Origin: Aquilaria yunnanensis
Taxonomy: Eukaryota; Streptophyta; Magnoliopsida; Malvales; Thymelaeaceae
Length of the DNA: 64,000 nt
NCBI GenBank assembly: GCA_039654915.1
Contig: CM077600.1
Span: 25,714,953-25,778,952, forward strand
Direction: 5' to 3'
Within the stretch, counting starts at the first letter, position 1; each line of letters begins with the position of its first letter. The position numbers and the translations under genes were made by a program. The notes beneath the pieces were generated by a model, which saw only the letters and a list, made by a program, of their open reading frames with translations, was not told the origin of the DNA and searched no databases. Positions 53,641 through 64,000 of this stretch are shown piece by piece.

Positions 53641-55045
53641 CAATCTCATACACTTAACCTGAATCTCATACCATAACAACCTAAATCTTATGCCACATGA
53701 ACCTAAATCTCATACCATACCAGTTAACCTGAATCAGCTACCACTTCACATGAATCCTATACCATAATAATCAAAATCTCATACAATATAACTTGAATCT
53801 CGTACCATTTTACCTAATTCCTATTCCATAATAACCAGAATCTCATACCACATAACCTCAATCCTATACCACAACCTGAATCTCATATCATACCAGTTAA
53901 CCTGAATCGGATACCGTTTAACTTGAATCATATACTATAACAACCTAATTCTCATACCATAATAACCTGAATTTCATACCAGTTAACCTGAACCTCATAT
54001 CACATGAACCTGAATCTCATCCACTTAACCTAAATCTCATATTATTTAACCTGAATCTCATACCATGTAACCTGAATATTATACCATTTAACCTGAATTG
54101 CATACCATTTAACCTCAATCCTATACCATAACCTGAATCTCATATCATACCAGTTAACCTGAATCGTATATCACTTAACTTGAATCCTATACCATAACAA
54201 CTTAATTCTTATACCATAATAACCTGAATCTCATACCACATAAACCTGAATCTCATACTATTTAACCTAAATCTCATACTATTTAACCTAAATCTCATAC
54301 CACTTAACTTAAATCTTATACCATTTAACCTAAATATAATACCATTTAACCTACATCTCATACCATTTAACCTGAATCGTATACTACTTAATCTCCATCC
54401 TATACCATAACCTAAATCTCATACCATACCAGTTAACCCGAATCGCATACCGCTTAATTTGAATCATATACTACAATAACCTAATTCTCAAACCACAATA
54501 ACTTGAATCTCATACCACATGAACTTGAATCTCATACAATTTAACCTTAATCTCATACCATTTAACCTGAATAGTATACCACTTAATCTCAATCCTATAC
54601 CATAAGTTGAATCTCATACCATACAAGTTAACCTGAATTGCATACCAGTTAACCTGAATCCTATATCACAACAACCTGAATCCTATACCACATGAACCTG
54701 AATCTCATACCACTTAACCTAAATCGCGTACCATTTAACCTAAATCTAATATCATTTAACTTGAATCTCATACCATTTAACCTGAATTGCATACCACTTA
54801 ACCTTAATTTTATACCACAACCTGAATCTCATACTATACTAGTTAACTTGAATCGCATACCACTTAACCTAAATCCTATACCACATAAACCTAAATTTCA
54901 TACCATATCAACCTAATGTTCATACCATATGAATTTTATATCACATGAACTTGAATCTAATACCATTTTACCTAAATCCAACACCACTTAACCTAAATAT
55001 CATACTATTTAGCCTGAATTACATACCGTATAACCTGTAACCTAT
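53641..55045. repeat. 21-bp minisatellite array (about 1.4 kb)
   Basis: Roughly 60 variants of a 20-23 bp unit close to CCTGAATCTCATACCATTTAA. Variation includes CCACTTAA, CCATAACAA and CATATCACATGAA forms, and higher-order blocks recur, for example a TACCAGTTAACCTGAATCG-type segment near 53710, 53890, 54150 and 54430. It grows out of the telomere-like tract without a sharp border. Where units are exactly 21 bp, one frame stays open (54692-54916) and encodes a seven-residue NLN-x-IP-x repeat. This looks incidental. Confidence 0.85.
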
Positions 55046-55309
55046 TGTTCAGGTTACATTATGATTTCCTTATTTTGTACACTTTTGTGATATTTCTAAA
55101 CTTAGATCCTTAACTGATCAGAAAACAAAAGTTTGGGAATGAGCCATGAAAATGTGGGTATTGGTACTACGTCTTTATTTTAGAACCTTATCTAGAGTAC
55201 GGGTATACAGGTGGTTTTGCTTTTTCCCCAAAATTTTAAATCTTTTGCGATTAAGGACCTAAAGTTTCAAAGCATGTAATTTTGGTTTATTCTTTAAACA
55301 TTAACCTTT

Positions 55310-55322
55310 GGTTCTGATACCA
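55310..55322 (-). other. Pararetroviral primer-binding site
   Basis: Minus-strand TGGTATCAGAACC matches the initiator tRNA-Met complement (TGGTATCAGAGCC) at 12 of 13 positions. It lies downstream of the TATA-like box and poly(A) signal, as in caulimovirid leader regions. Confidence 0.7.
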
Positions 55323-55398
55323 AAATGTCCAAGTAATTTAATCATACAAACAAAACATAGATCATGAGCAGGTGTAAATTAGGAATTGCACACACATA

Positions 55399-55404
55399 TT
55401 TATT
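55399..55404 (-). promoter_or_regulatory. Pararetroviral poly(A) signal
   Basis: AATAAA on the minus strand, about 245 bp after the TATA-like box. Caulimovirids place this signal in the repeated leader. Confidence 0.5.
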
Positions 55405-55648
55405 AACTTAAAATATAAACTTACAAAAAATTTGTGAAACTAGTTTATCACATAAAGATAAAGAGCAATGAAATGATTACAAGCTTGAATTGTTAAAGAA
55501 GAAGACTGAGCTTCAACAGGATGGACACCACTATGATATAGGTACAAGCACACCATTTAAGCTATAGAGCAAAGAAAAGAGGCATCCAACACATGGACTG
55601 TAAAAGATAGAAATTTTTTCAAATACCTAAGACTCTGAGGAAGCACTC

Positions 55649-55656
55649 TTTAAATA
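55649..55656 (-). promoter_or_regulatory. Pararetroviral TATA-like box
   Basis: Minus-strand TATTTAAA in the non-coding region between the second ORF remnant and the primer site. The position fits the viral promoter; activity is unlikely to be inferable from sequence. Confidence 0.45.
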
Positions 55657-56159
55657 AGCAAAAGTTCAAGGACTTGGAGATAAAACTCATCAGAATTTCA
55701 CCAATGAGAAATCGGGATAATCTGGGACCACTTTTGGCTGATGGCCAGCTACATTAATAATTCTAGTTTAGTTGGCAACTTTAATAATTATAGGCAAGCT
55801 GACAGATAAGTTGCTTTTTCTTCTTTTGTCAATTTTCTACAGACACTTGATTTATTTATGTAAAAGTAAAGGCACTTAGTTAGAGATGCATTTACTAGGA
55901 CCCGACTGAGCTGTTCTTGTCTGATGAGGATTCGACACTTTCCTGATTCTTTAGTTGCTTCTGGGCAGACTTCATAATTCTTTCATTCATTATTGAAATA
56001 CGTATTTCACCATCTCTAAATTTTCTTTCTTTATAAAATTGATTAAACATTATATCCAGAAATCTTTATCTAGATTTTCTTATTCATCAATAATATTAAT
56101 TTTATCAAATTTGAGATTCTTGAGCAAATATTAATTTAGGACACATTTATCCCACCACT

Positions 56160-57490
56160 TTAATTCCTAAATTCGTTCTAGGCAAAGAGTGAAGTGGGTA
56201 TCATAATCCACTTCTTGTTTCTTATAGTGCCATTAGAAGATCAATGGAATATGGTTTATGACAACAAAGAAGAAGTCTGAGAATGACACCTTTAGACCTT
56301 TCTTGCAAAATTGTTGTTGGATCATACCTTCAAAGGACTTCATGACTTGTTCTAGGAAAAAGTCTCTAAATAAACCATTTTCAAAGTACTTGCTATGAAA
56401 CCAGTTTGAAAATTTTCTTTGTTTGGTCTTGAATAAAATCATCCATGAATGTTGATGATCTTTGTTCTGAATATGGAAGACTTCTCCCCAAGCTTTGATA
56501 TAATCCTAATATGAGAACAAAATATTCTCATACTTTCCTCGGGTCAAAGATTCTTCTTCTTCCAGATGGAACTCCTTATTTTTCAAATATCCAAACTTTT
56601 ACAACTAATTCGTTTTAATTTAAGTCAACTTAATCTGAAATGACTTATTTTTATTTTTACATCTTTTTTACCTAGTACTAATTTTATTTAAAATCCAATA
56701 TTATATAAATGTAATAATGCATTGAAGATATGGTTTTTATAATCTTATTAATTTTTTTATGAATTTTCTAGTTTTAGGAATTAAAAAGAAAAAAATCATA
56801 AAAATTTTAAAATATCATAAAAATTTACTTTCAAATAGATTATTATATCTACATAATATTGGCTTTCAAATGAAATTAGTTTTAGGCAAAAAAATATAAA
56901 AATAAAAATAATTCATTTTGAATTAAGGTTGACTTTAGTTAAAACGAATTGGCTGTTAATATTTTAGATGAGAAAATCCCAATTCCTAAAATATATATTT
57001 TTTTAAAAGTTCTTTATTACCACTTTTAGGATTAATAGTGATTTTAGTTCTTTTGAATTTATATTATATTTCAACAGAACTAGATTCTTAGAGAATTAAT
57101 TTAAAGAATGATGGATTCTTAAGTGGTTGAAATCGCCATTGGGGATTCTGGTGGTTTGGCCAGTACTTTTCTGCTAGTTCTATGACTGAAAGATGTTTAA
57201 AATTTTTATCTTCTGAAAAAATAAGCATTTATTGTCAATTTCTTAGTTTTGGTAAATAGTTAGTATACCTAAACTCTGCATGGAGATTTCTTGAGGCTTT
57301 TGAGGTAGAACCAACAGTTTTCTAATTGTTTTCTTGGAAATTTCTTTAAAAATTCCTATAGATGCTTATTTGTTAGGAAGACAATAACTCATCATTGTCA
57401 TTCCAAAAATTTCTTTTTTTCTGAGGATTTTTCATCAGATTTATTCTAGGAGGAGAATTCACCTTCTTCAGGATTTTCTAGATGCACATG
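56160..57490 (-). pseudogene. Remnant of the ORF downstream of viral pol
   Basis: Broken coding sequence following the RNase H end. One open piece (56442-56233) is Phe/Lys-rich and includes an aromatic FSNWFHSKYF stretch. A KWWDK motif sits to its left at about 56140-56155. Many stops interrupt the frame, and a MITE (56607-56950) is inserted. Florendoviruses have a second ORF of unknown function at this place; I cannot confirm homology. Confidence 0.45.
56607..56950. mobile_element. MITE nested in the pararetrovirus (344 bp)
   Basis: Inverted repeats of about 70 bp with ends AATTCGTTTTAATTTAAGTC and the inverse AATTCGTTTTAACTAAAGTC. The interior is AT-rich. No long target duplication is visible; a short one cannot be told apart from the AT-rich context. 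It postdates viral integration. Confidence 0.65.
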
Positions 57491-57619
57491 ATGCTAAGCT
57501 AAAATAGCTCTAATCATGTCTGCCTCCATTTCCATGTCCATTATGTTTTTTTTTTTATTTCTTGGCAGATAATAGTTTTTTTTTTTATTCAAATTCTTTG
57601 TCATCTTCTGTCCCTTACA

Positions 57620-58880
57620 AAAATTCTTTAGTAAAGAAATCAAGCAATGAGTTGATTTTTTCCACAATATAGTCAATATCAAAATCAAAAGTAGATAAGA
57701 TAGCTTGCCAACGAATAGAAATTTGCTTAGAATATAAATTTTTAACATGTTTTAACAAAACATCCTTAGCTGCTTTACATTTTACTCTAATTAAAAATTT
57801 TTTATTGATGAGATCTTTTTTAAATTTTCTGACACAAAGTACAATTGATAGAATTTTCTTCTTAATGGTAGCATAATTCTTTTGAGCTTGATTCCAAACT
57901 CCTAAAGTGAATTTAACTAATTGTTCTTTCTCACCTATTTTTTGCTTTAGTATTCCTTCATAGCCAATATCACTAGTGTCTGTCTCAACAATTTTAAAGG
58001 CTTATGGATTAGGAATATTAACACAAGAAATCTCTTTTATTCTTCTTTTAATTAGCTAGACAAATTTAGTTTGTTCTTCACTCCAGTCAAGAAGGATTCT
58101 TTTTCAACCTATCAAACAAAGGTTTACAATCCTTGATAAGATCATTATAAAAATGTGCAACATAATTTAAACTTCTTAAAAATCTTTTTAATTGTTTTTC
58201 ACCCTTAATTTTGTTAGAAAACTTATCAGTAAAGGTTATTGATCTATCAATAGGCTTAATTATTCTTTTATGGATTATATGGCCCAAAAATCTAATTATA
58301 GTTTAGAACAATTCCATTTTCTTTGCCAACATTACAAGTTCTTCATCTTCTAATGTTTTTACAAATTTATTCAAGTGCTTTCAGTGTTGATCAATCAACT
58401 GAGAAAACACAAGCACATCATCAATGTAAATAACAGTAAAAGAATTGTAAGGATTAAAGATTTCATTCATTATTTTCTGAAATTCAAAGGGCGTTTGCTT
58501 CAATCCAACATTTCACTTATAGTGACCAAATAGGACACTAAATCATGTTTTATATTTATCTTCTTTGACAATCTGGATTTGCTAGTATCTTGAATTTATA
58601 TTAAATTTTGAGAACACAACAGTATTACGAAGTCTAGATAACAAGTCTTTCTTGTTAGGTATTGGATACCTAATTCATCTAAGAACTTTATTAGGGATTT
58701 ATAATTAGCAGCTCCATGGTGAAGAACTATTTTTATTCAACTTCTTATCCAATAAATCTTGATTTTATTTTCTACAATGGATATTTAATTCTTCATTCAT
58801 TTGGATTACTCTAGATCTTGTAGGAATATTTTTCTCACTAAAGTCTAATTCATAGGGAAGATTCACATTGTATTTCTTTC
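57620..58880 (-). pseudogene. Pararetroviral reverse transcriptase and RNase H, disabled
   Basis: The minus strand carries the RT region with the catalytic YIDD at 58428-58417, the connection segment FLGHIIHK...SLNYVAHFY (58287-58087) and an RNase H part beginning ETDTSDIGYEG (about 58000). It ends in the WQAILSTFDFDIDYI and DFFTKEFLQG-type blocks near 57700-57620 that are characteristic of Caulimoviridae. Several stops and frame changes occur between the motifs, so no functional enzyme is encoded. Confidence 0.85.
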
Positions 58881-59064
58881 TTTAACAAAAAGCATTGGGA
58901 ATATCAATACAAATTTTAGTAACTAAAACTCCCTTAAAATGTTATATTTTCTTTCCAAATTTCTTAATAGAAATTCCATTCGTGCTTACCTTAAAAGGCA
59001 TGGTTGCAGCTAGAACTAGAGTTTCTAGAATTATTTCCTAATTCATGTTTAACACTGTGAAATG

Positions 59065-59277
59065 TTATTTAATATAGATGTTTTCATTACACACTTCAAC
59101 ATTTTTCAGTTTAAATCTTATTGGGATAGTTTCCTTATTGGCAACAGTAATAGATCCAAAGGACTTATCAAAATACTGGTAGGGAACAATACTTTTTTTA
59201 ATACAGTTCCTATCAGCTCTTGAATCTACTAAGACTACTGCAGTCAATTTGAATTGATTTTCTATTAACAAAGTCAT
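59065..59277 (-). pseudogene. Pararetroviral aspartic protease remnant
   Basis: A 70-codon open piece contains VLVDSRADRNCI. The active-site triad of this family is D-S/T-G; here the Gly position is Arg (59226-59218), which would inactivate it. It is separated from RT by about 200 bp of broken frame. Confidence 0.7.
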
Positions 59278-61480
59278 TTTGTTGGTAAATTTTTAATTTG
59301 GCATGAAATAGACTTCATTAATCTGTCGAGGTCTTTCTTGAGGAAAATCTATCTCTATTTCTTTATTTTCTGGGCTTGTTTCTGGAATATTTTTTCCTCT
59401 TTTTGTTTGTTTTGCCTTGAAACTAAACTCTTCCATGTCCTCCACAATTAACTCATCTTCTAGAATATTTTGAGAATATCCTTTAAAATTTTAAAGCTTT
59501 AAAATCTCAATTTTATTTCTTAGAGATTTTATTTATACCTTTATTTCTAAAATTTCTCCTTCAATTTTGTTATTGCTAGTTCTTTGTGACTCTTCTGTGT
59601 CTCATCTATGTTCTTAAGGATTTCATTCAAACTATTGATAGGAGGTTTAGTTAATTATTGCATATCAACATTCTTTTTTAAATTTTTTCTACCTAAACAT
59701 GATTGGTATTCCTACTTACCAACTTTATCAAGATATTTAAACAAAATTTCTTTTCTTAAATATCATTATTTTGTTTGGCAATTTCTAAAATTCTCTCATC
59801 TTTTTCAGCAATAGCATTAATCTGAATCACATTTAATTGTAGATTATTAAATGTTTTTTTGTAGCTGGCAAGAATCATAACTACAATTAGAACCACAACT
59901 TTCTAATGCAAATTATGAACCATCTGAAAGACATATGATATTTATTTTTTTAGAGCTTTCAAAAGCTTTTTCTTTTTTATTTTCTTTAGGTTTACTATCA
60001 CTGTTTTGCAAAACTTGTATTAAACTTTTTTTTTAAGCCTTCATATATTTTTAAAGAGTTTATCTTTTGTCTTGTTTTGTACTTATTAGCAAAATGTCCT
60101 AGTTTACCACATTTCCAACAAACCTTTTGATATTTTCTGGATTTTTCCTTTTTAAATCTATTAGAAGATCTTGACTTTTCATCTAATTTTTCAAGTCTTC
60201 TTTCCCTATATTTTCTATTGGATTTGTGCTTCTTTTGATTTCTAGGCTCGTATTCAAAATATGGCCTTATGATATCATAACCAAATTAAGAGCAAAATTT
60301 ACCCATTTCTTTTCTTCCTGCTAAACTTTTTCATTTTACATGTTTTTCCTACTTCATCTCATGACACATTTTCAAACCAATTTCTTTAATTTCTATTATA
60401 ATTTGACCAAAGGTATAATTTTATAGGTTAGGATGACCTTGATTTTTTTCTTTAATGTGGTTCATTTCCAATTGACCAAAATGTTTTACACAAACCTTGT
60501 ATGAAATTTTCTTTCCAGATTGAAGATCTATAGTCCTATCTTTTATAAACTCTCGTAAGGAAAGTGTCTTTATACCATTCTAAATCTAAAATTCTACATC
60601 TTATATTTAAAAGTAGTTTTCCACTTTTGCTTTCTTTACTTGCTTCATCACCAATGAAATGAGAATATATAGTACATGGCAAACTATTTATCACATCAAG
60701 TTCACTTGTTTGAATTAATTGGTTCCCATGTTGTACTGTAAGTATTTTTCTTGCATTTTTTACTTATTGTCTAACTTGTTTAGTTAGACAATTTTTCTAC
60801 CGATTTCTTAACTGTCCTATGAAACCAATTTTGATAATTTCTGATATATCTAGGTTTGAGTTATCAACTTATTTTTTGGCAGCTATTAAAAAACTAATCA
60901 TATGTTGGATAATATTTATTATTTGGTATTCTAATAAAACATATATATTTCATTCTCTAATTGAATATCTTTTATATTCTGCAAAAGCATAAGGCTCGAA
61001 ATAATTGTTTAATCTTATATCCACTGGAGATGGTTTTGTGGGAGCATAAGGATGAGGTATATCCAAACTTTTGAAGTATTTCTAATTGGACCTCCTCTCC
61101 TCCCTTCAGAATAAAGATGATTCAATTCTAAGTTCTCGTATTCTTAATGATGAGAATAAACCAATTCTTGGATATTTTGAATTTCTCTAATAACATTTAT
61201 CTAAAGACCCTTTTGTTTCTTATCCACAGTTTTTTTTATTCTTCAAATGTAATTGTTAATTTAGCTATTTGATTAACTAAATCAATAATTTTATTATTTG
61301 GTTTGAATTTGAATTCTAGAATTTTTTAGGAAAACTTATTGGAGATTTTGATGTTTTTGGCAAAAGTTCTAGTTTAAAGACTGAAGTTTTTGTGAGAGAA
61401 AATTTATATTTATCCAAATATGTTTTAATTCTATTCATTTATTTACTTATAGATTGCAGGTAATGATTAGTATAATTATT
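59278..61480 (-). pseudogene. Pararetroviral capsid region, heavily decayed
   Basis: AT-rich broken coding sequence. The only clear landmark is a zinc knuckle at 60120-60079, reading CWKCGKLGHFANKY: the CX2CX4H part is intact and the final Cys position is Tyr. It is preceded on its C-terminal side by Lys-rich sequence, as in caulimovirid coat proteins. Elsewhere the frame is closed by frequent stops. Confidence 0.6.
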
Positions 61481-62154
61481 CTATTTCATGATATTCTGGA
61501 GATCTTTTTTATCTATAAGTTTATTGGCAATCTCAGGGTTTTCTGCGTAAAAGACTTTAAAGAGTGAAGCAGATGTCTTACTTTGTTTTTCCATTATAAC
61601 AATAGTGTTTAGCAGATATGAAGATGTAATTTCTTTTCCATCTTTGGTCTTATATATAGACCAAAATTCTTCTAGCACATCTAATGTAGTTTCTTTATTT
61701 AAAACTATGACTGAAATAAACCATTCAAAGATTTTTAATTTTTTTTGGTTCTTGTAATTCTTTTATACCAAAGGTGTTTAATTTCTTTTCTATCCTCTTT
61801 GGTATATGTGTCAAAAAATCATTTTTTCTTAATTTCATTTCTTTCTGACTAGAAATCTCCATTTAGGCTTTGAGTGTCGAACCTAAATAGCTCTGTTAAG
61901 ACATTTAGTTGAAAATATGAAAAAGTATGATTGGTTGATCCTATGAATACAGATTTTGTTTCCTTTTCTTGTTGTCTAGAATTTGGAAATTTTTCTAAGA
62001 TAACTAGATCAATTCTATAAACAGGGTATGAAACTTGTTCTATGGATTTTCTAACTTCTCCTATAAGCTTCTCATGTTCAGACTCTAGAGCATAAGAACA
62101 TGAAGCTTTAGAGGGTTTATAAAAAATTCTTAAAGGAAGTCGTTTTGGTTTCAA
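61481..62154 (-). pseudogene. Pararetroviral region between movement protein and capsid
   Basis: Two open pieces (62154-61849, 101 codons; 61678-61481, 65 codons) lie in line after the movement-protein region and probably belong to the same ancient polyprotein. The first has an SYPVYRIDLV stretch. No domain of known function was recognised. Confidence 0.5.
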
Positions 62155-62259
62155 TTCTTAAAAATCAATTTTTTTGATTTTGTTTTTTCCAAACCTTATT
62201 TCAACCTCTCCATTTTCAAATTCAACAATTCTTTCTAGTTCTTAAGGTTTTAAAGTTTT

Positions 62260-62960
62260 CATGGGTTTTTCATTCTATAAAATCTATATATTTTTTTTAA
62301 GGTTTGATGTCTCTCCATTTAATTGGCTTTGGAATGATAATATGACTTTTTTTGTGTTAGCTTTTAACAGCAAAGTTTCTCTACGTGTATTAAATTCTAA
62401 AGCTTTAGGCTCAATTTAAGTTGTCATTACTTTATAATAGATTATATAAACAAGAGCAAGATTCTGGGATCCTTCAAGCATACCAAAACTAGATGTCATG
62501 ATATTTGCAGTTAAGACTTTCATAATATGAGAATCTTTCAAAGAAATAGTGAAATTTGGATGGCAATTAAAGTCAAATTAGTCCATCACACAAACATGAT
62601 TTTACTATGCCTAACAAAAAATTAGAGAATTTATAATGTCTACAGTCTCTTAAAGCAATAATCACAAAGGTATTTAAATCATTTCTTGTAAAGGGTTTCA
62701 AAGCAATTTATATAAGTCCAACATGCAAATAATAATAATGATCTTCTAGATGATCTTTGATCATATATTTTGAAAACAATTCAAACTTATGGTTTTTTTC
62801 CATTATTGAAATAGTCTTTTCTATCATTTTAATGGCATAGATCATTCCAAAATCAAAAGTTTCTTTTTGATAAATATCTCATTTATCTACCATAGGAATA
62901 TTCCAATCTCGTAATTTTTTTAACATCTTTGATTAAAACAGCTTGTGAGTTCTTTATTTT
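62260..62960 (-). pseudogene. Pararetroviral movement protein remnant
   Basis: Motifs of the caulimovirid cell-to-cell movement family are visible on the minus strand: YLHVGLI and IALKPFTR separated by a stop, then ALRDCRHYKF (about 62665-62630), and after further breaks NLALVYIIYYKVM (about 62470-62430). At least three stops and a frame change are present, so it is non-functional. Confidence 0.75.
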
Positions 62961-63300
62961 TTTATTCCCCTATAATTTATTATTATTATTATTATTATTT
63001 CTTTGAAGCAGACCTAGATAAAGTTCTAAAGATTTTATCCATTAGTGACTACTGGTTAGTGTTATTATCTTAAATAGCTATTTTTCAAAGTTTTACACGA
63101 TCTTACTATCGTCTCACTTCAATAACAGGTCTTATGGTCGCTATGCGAATTGGGTGATAGTCTGAGAAAATATTAACAATAATTTTTAATTACTAAGGAA
63201 TAAAATCTTTTGAAATTTATCTAACTCATAAATAAAAAAAATATGACAGAGAATAAACTATATCCAACAGTGGAAAAAGTTAAGGTATTGTTATAGGGGC

Positions 63301-64000
63301 TATATTTTAGAAAAATTCCATTTTATTTGCACAACTCAGACAATTTTTTCTGGGTGCTCTAATTTCTCCAATGATTGATACAAGACAACTATAGAGTCCC
63401 CACTGTATGTCATACAATCATTCTAAAACAAACCAGCAACTCAAATGACATAAGTAATGGTTGGACTCAAAGTCTTTGTGTATGAGTGATTAGGTAAGCA
63501 TTCAGTTTGTTTGGTTAAAACTAATTCGCATATTATAATTCAAATTGGTTCTTAATTTTTATAAAATACATCCAAATCATCTAAATTGCATGTCAGAATT
63601 GATCCAAACAGTCTGTATTACATTTTAGTTTATACAGTTTAATGTATTTGATTTTTATTTTCAAGACCTAAGCATATTGTAAATGAAAAAAATGTGATAA
63701 ATATTCAAAAATTTATATTTCATACCAGAAATTAAAGAATGATCAACAACATATAGTTTGTGGGGAAGAAAACACAATATATAGTTCAAAATTATAGGAA
63801 AATAGCTTTATATATGTATGATCAATTTGGATAATGATAAAACATTAATTACAATTCAATCTACTCAGTTTATTCGATTTCAAGTATAGAAACTAATAAC
63901 CGATTTGATAATTGAATGAAAAATTTAACTTTAATCTGAACCAACCAAATAAAAAAAAACCATTTTATGCAAAATGCAATTGACAAGTGAAAAAGTATTT
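63301..64000. other. AT-rich flank, no gene seen
   Basis: No coding, LTR or TIR signal resolved. An ATT microsatellite lies just to the left (about 62977-62999). The pararetroviral leader may extend some distance into this stretch. Confidence 0.4.

Larger units (their letters stand above)
55060..63300 (-). mobile_element. Endogenous pararetrovirus (Caulimoviridae, florendo-/petuvirus-like), decayed
   Basis: An old viral copy of about 8 kb in the plant genome, minus orientation. Order from right to left: movement-protein region (about 62960-62260), a poorly recognised section, a capsid region with zinc knuckle (60120-60079), a protease remnant, reverse transcriptase, RNase H, a second ORF remnant, a promoter/poly(A) region and a tRNA-Met primer site (55322-55310). 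No LTRs and no integrase are seen, as expected for this family. Every region carries stops or frameshifts, and a 344-bp MITE interrupts the copy. The limits are approximate: the left end meets the 21-bp minisatellite and the right end was not resolved. Genus-level placement is an inference from domain order and length. Confidence 0.85.

Noticed and set aside
53641..55045. CRISPR-like array
   Set aside because: Units are contiguous and vary gradually, there are no unique spacers, and the DNA is plant nuclear. It is a minisatellite.
55060..63300. Ty3/gypsy retrotransposon instead of a pararetrovirus
   Set aside because: There is no LTR pair and no integrase after RNase H, and movement-protein motifs precede the capsid region. 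That order fits Caulimoviridae.

Overview
This is nuclear DNA from a flowering plant, most likely a dicot. The evidence is GT-AG introns, plant-type gene families (a UGT with a PSPG box, a remorin, a plant alanine aminotransferase), AT-rich intergenic DNA, plant TIR transposons, a Ty1/copia element and a Caulimoviridae-type endogenous pararetrovirus. No species can be named from the sequence alone.

Left half (1-31.2 kb) is the gene-bearing part. It holds a cytosolic leucyl-tRNA synthetase (+, single coding exon, 2377-5658), a cluster of non-autonomous transposons (8-12.5 kb), a 15-exon alanine aminotransferase (+, 14108-19581) facing a 9-exon proteasome alpha-5 subunit (-, 20851-24066), and a 5-exon long remorin (-, 28190-31146). 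The exon chains keep frame throughout and give proteins of 1093, 532, 237 and 484 residues. The genes are not functionally linked: they serve translation, carbon/nitrogen metabolism, protein turnover and membrane organisation.

Middle (31.2-42.7 kb) is AT-rich repeat DNA. It carries several MULE-like elements with 9-11 bp target duplications, including a Pack-MULE (40049-41078) that has captured a fragment of a geranylgeranyl diphosphate synthase gene. A single-exon UGT91-like glycosyltransferase (-, 42714-44111) follows. Its PSPG box ends in Leu where Gln is usual.

Right third (44.6-64 kb) is repeat-dominated. A complete but mutated Ty1/copia element (44675-49048; two 270-bp LTRs about 96.7% identical; 5-bp duplication GACTC) splits a 24/27-bp minisatellite whose reading frame is continuous across the empty site. 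Next come degenerate telomere-like tracts, a tandem duplication into which a 1.27-kb MULE inserted, a 1.4-kb array of a 21-bp repeat, and a decayed endogenous pararetrovirus of about 8 kb on the minus strand (roughly 55.1-63.3 kb), itself interrupted by a MITE.

Nothing here looks like a wholly new system. The best leads are the LeuRS 5' intron that carries a possible targeting presequence, the GGPPS Pack-MULE, the unusual UGT sugar-donor box, the ORF split by copia, and the near-complete pararetrovirus that ends beside its tRNA primer site.
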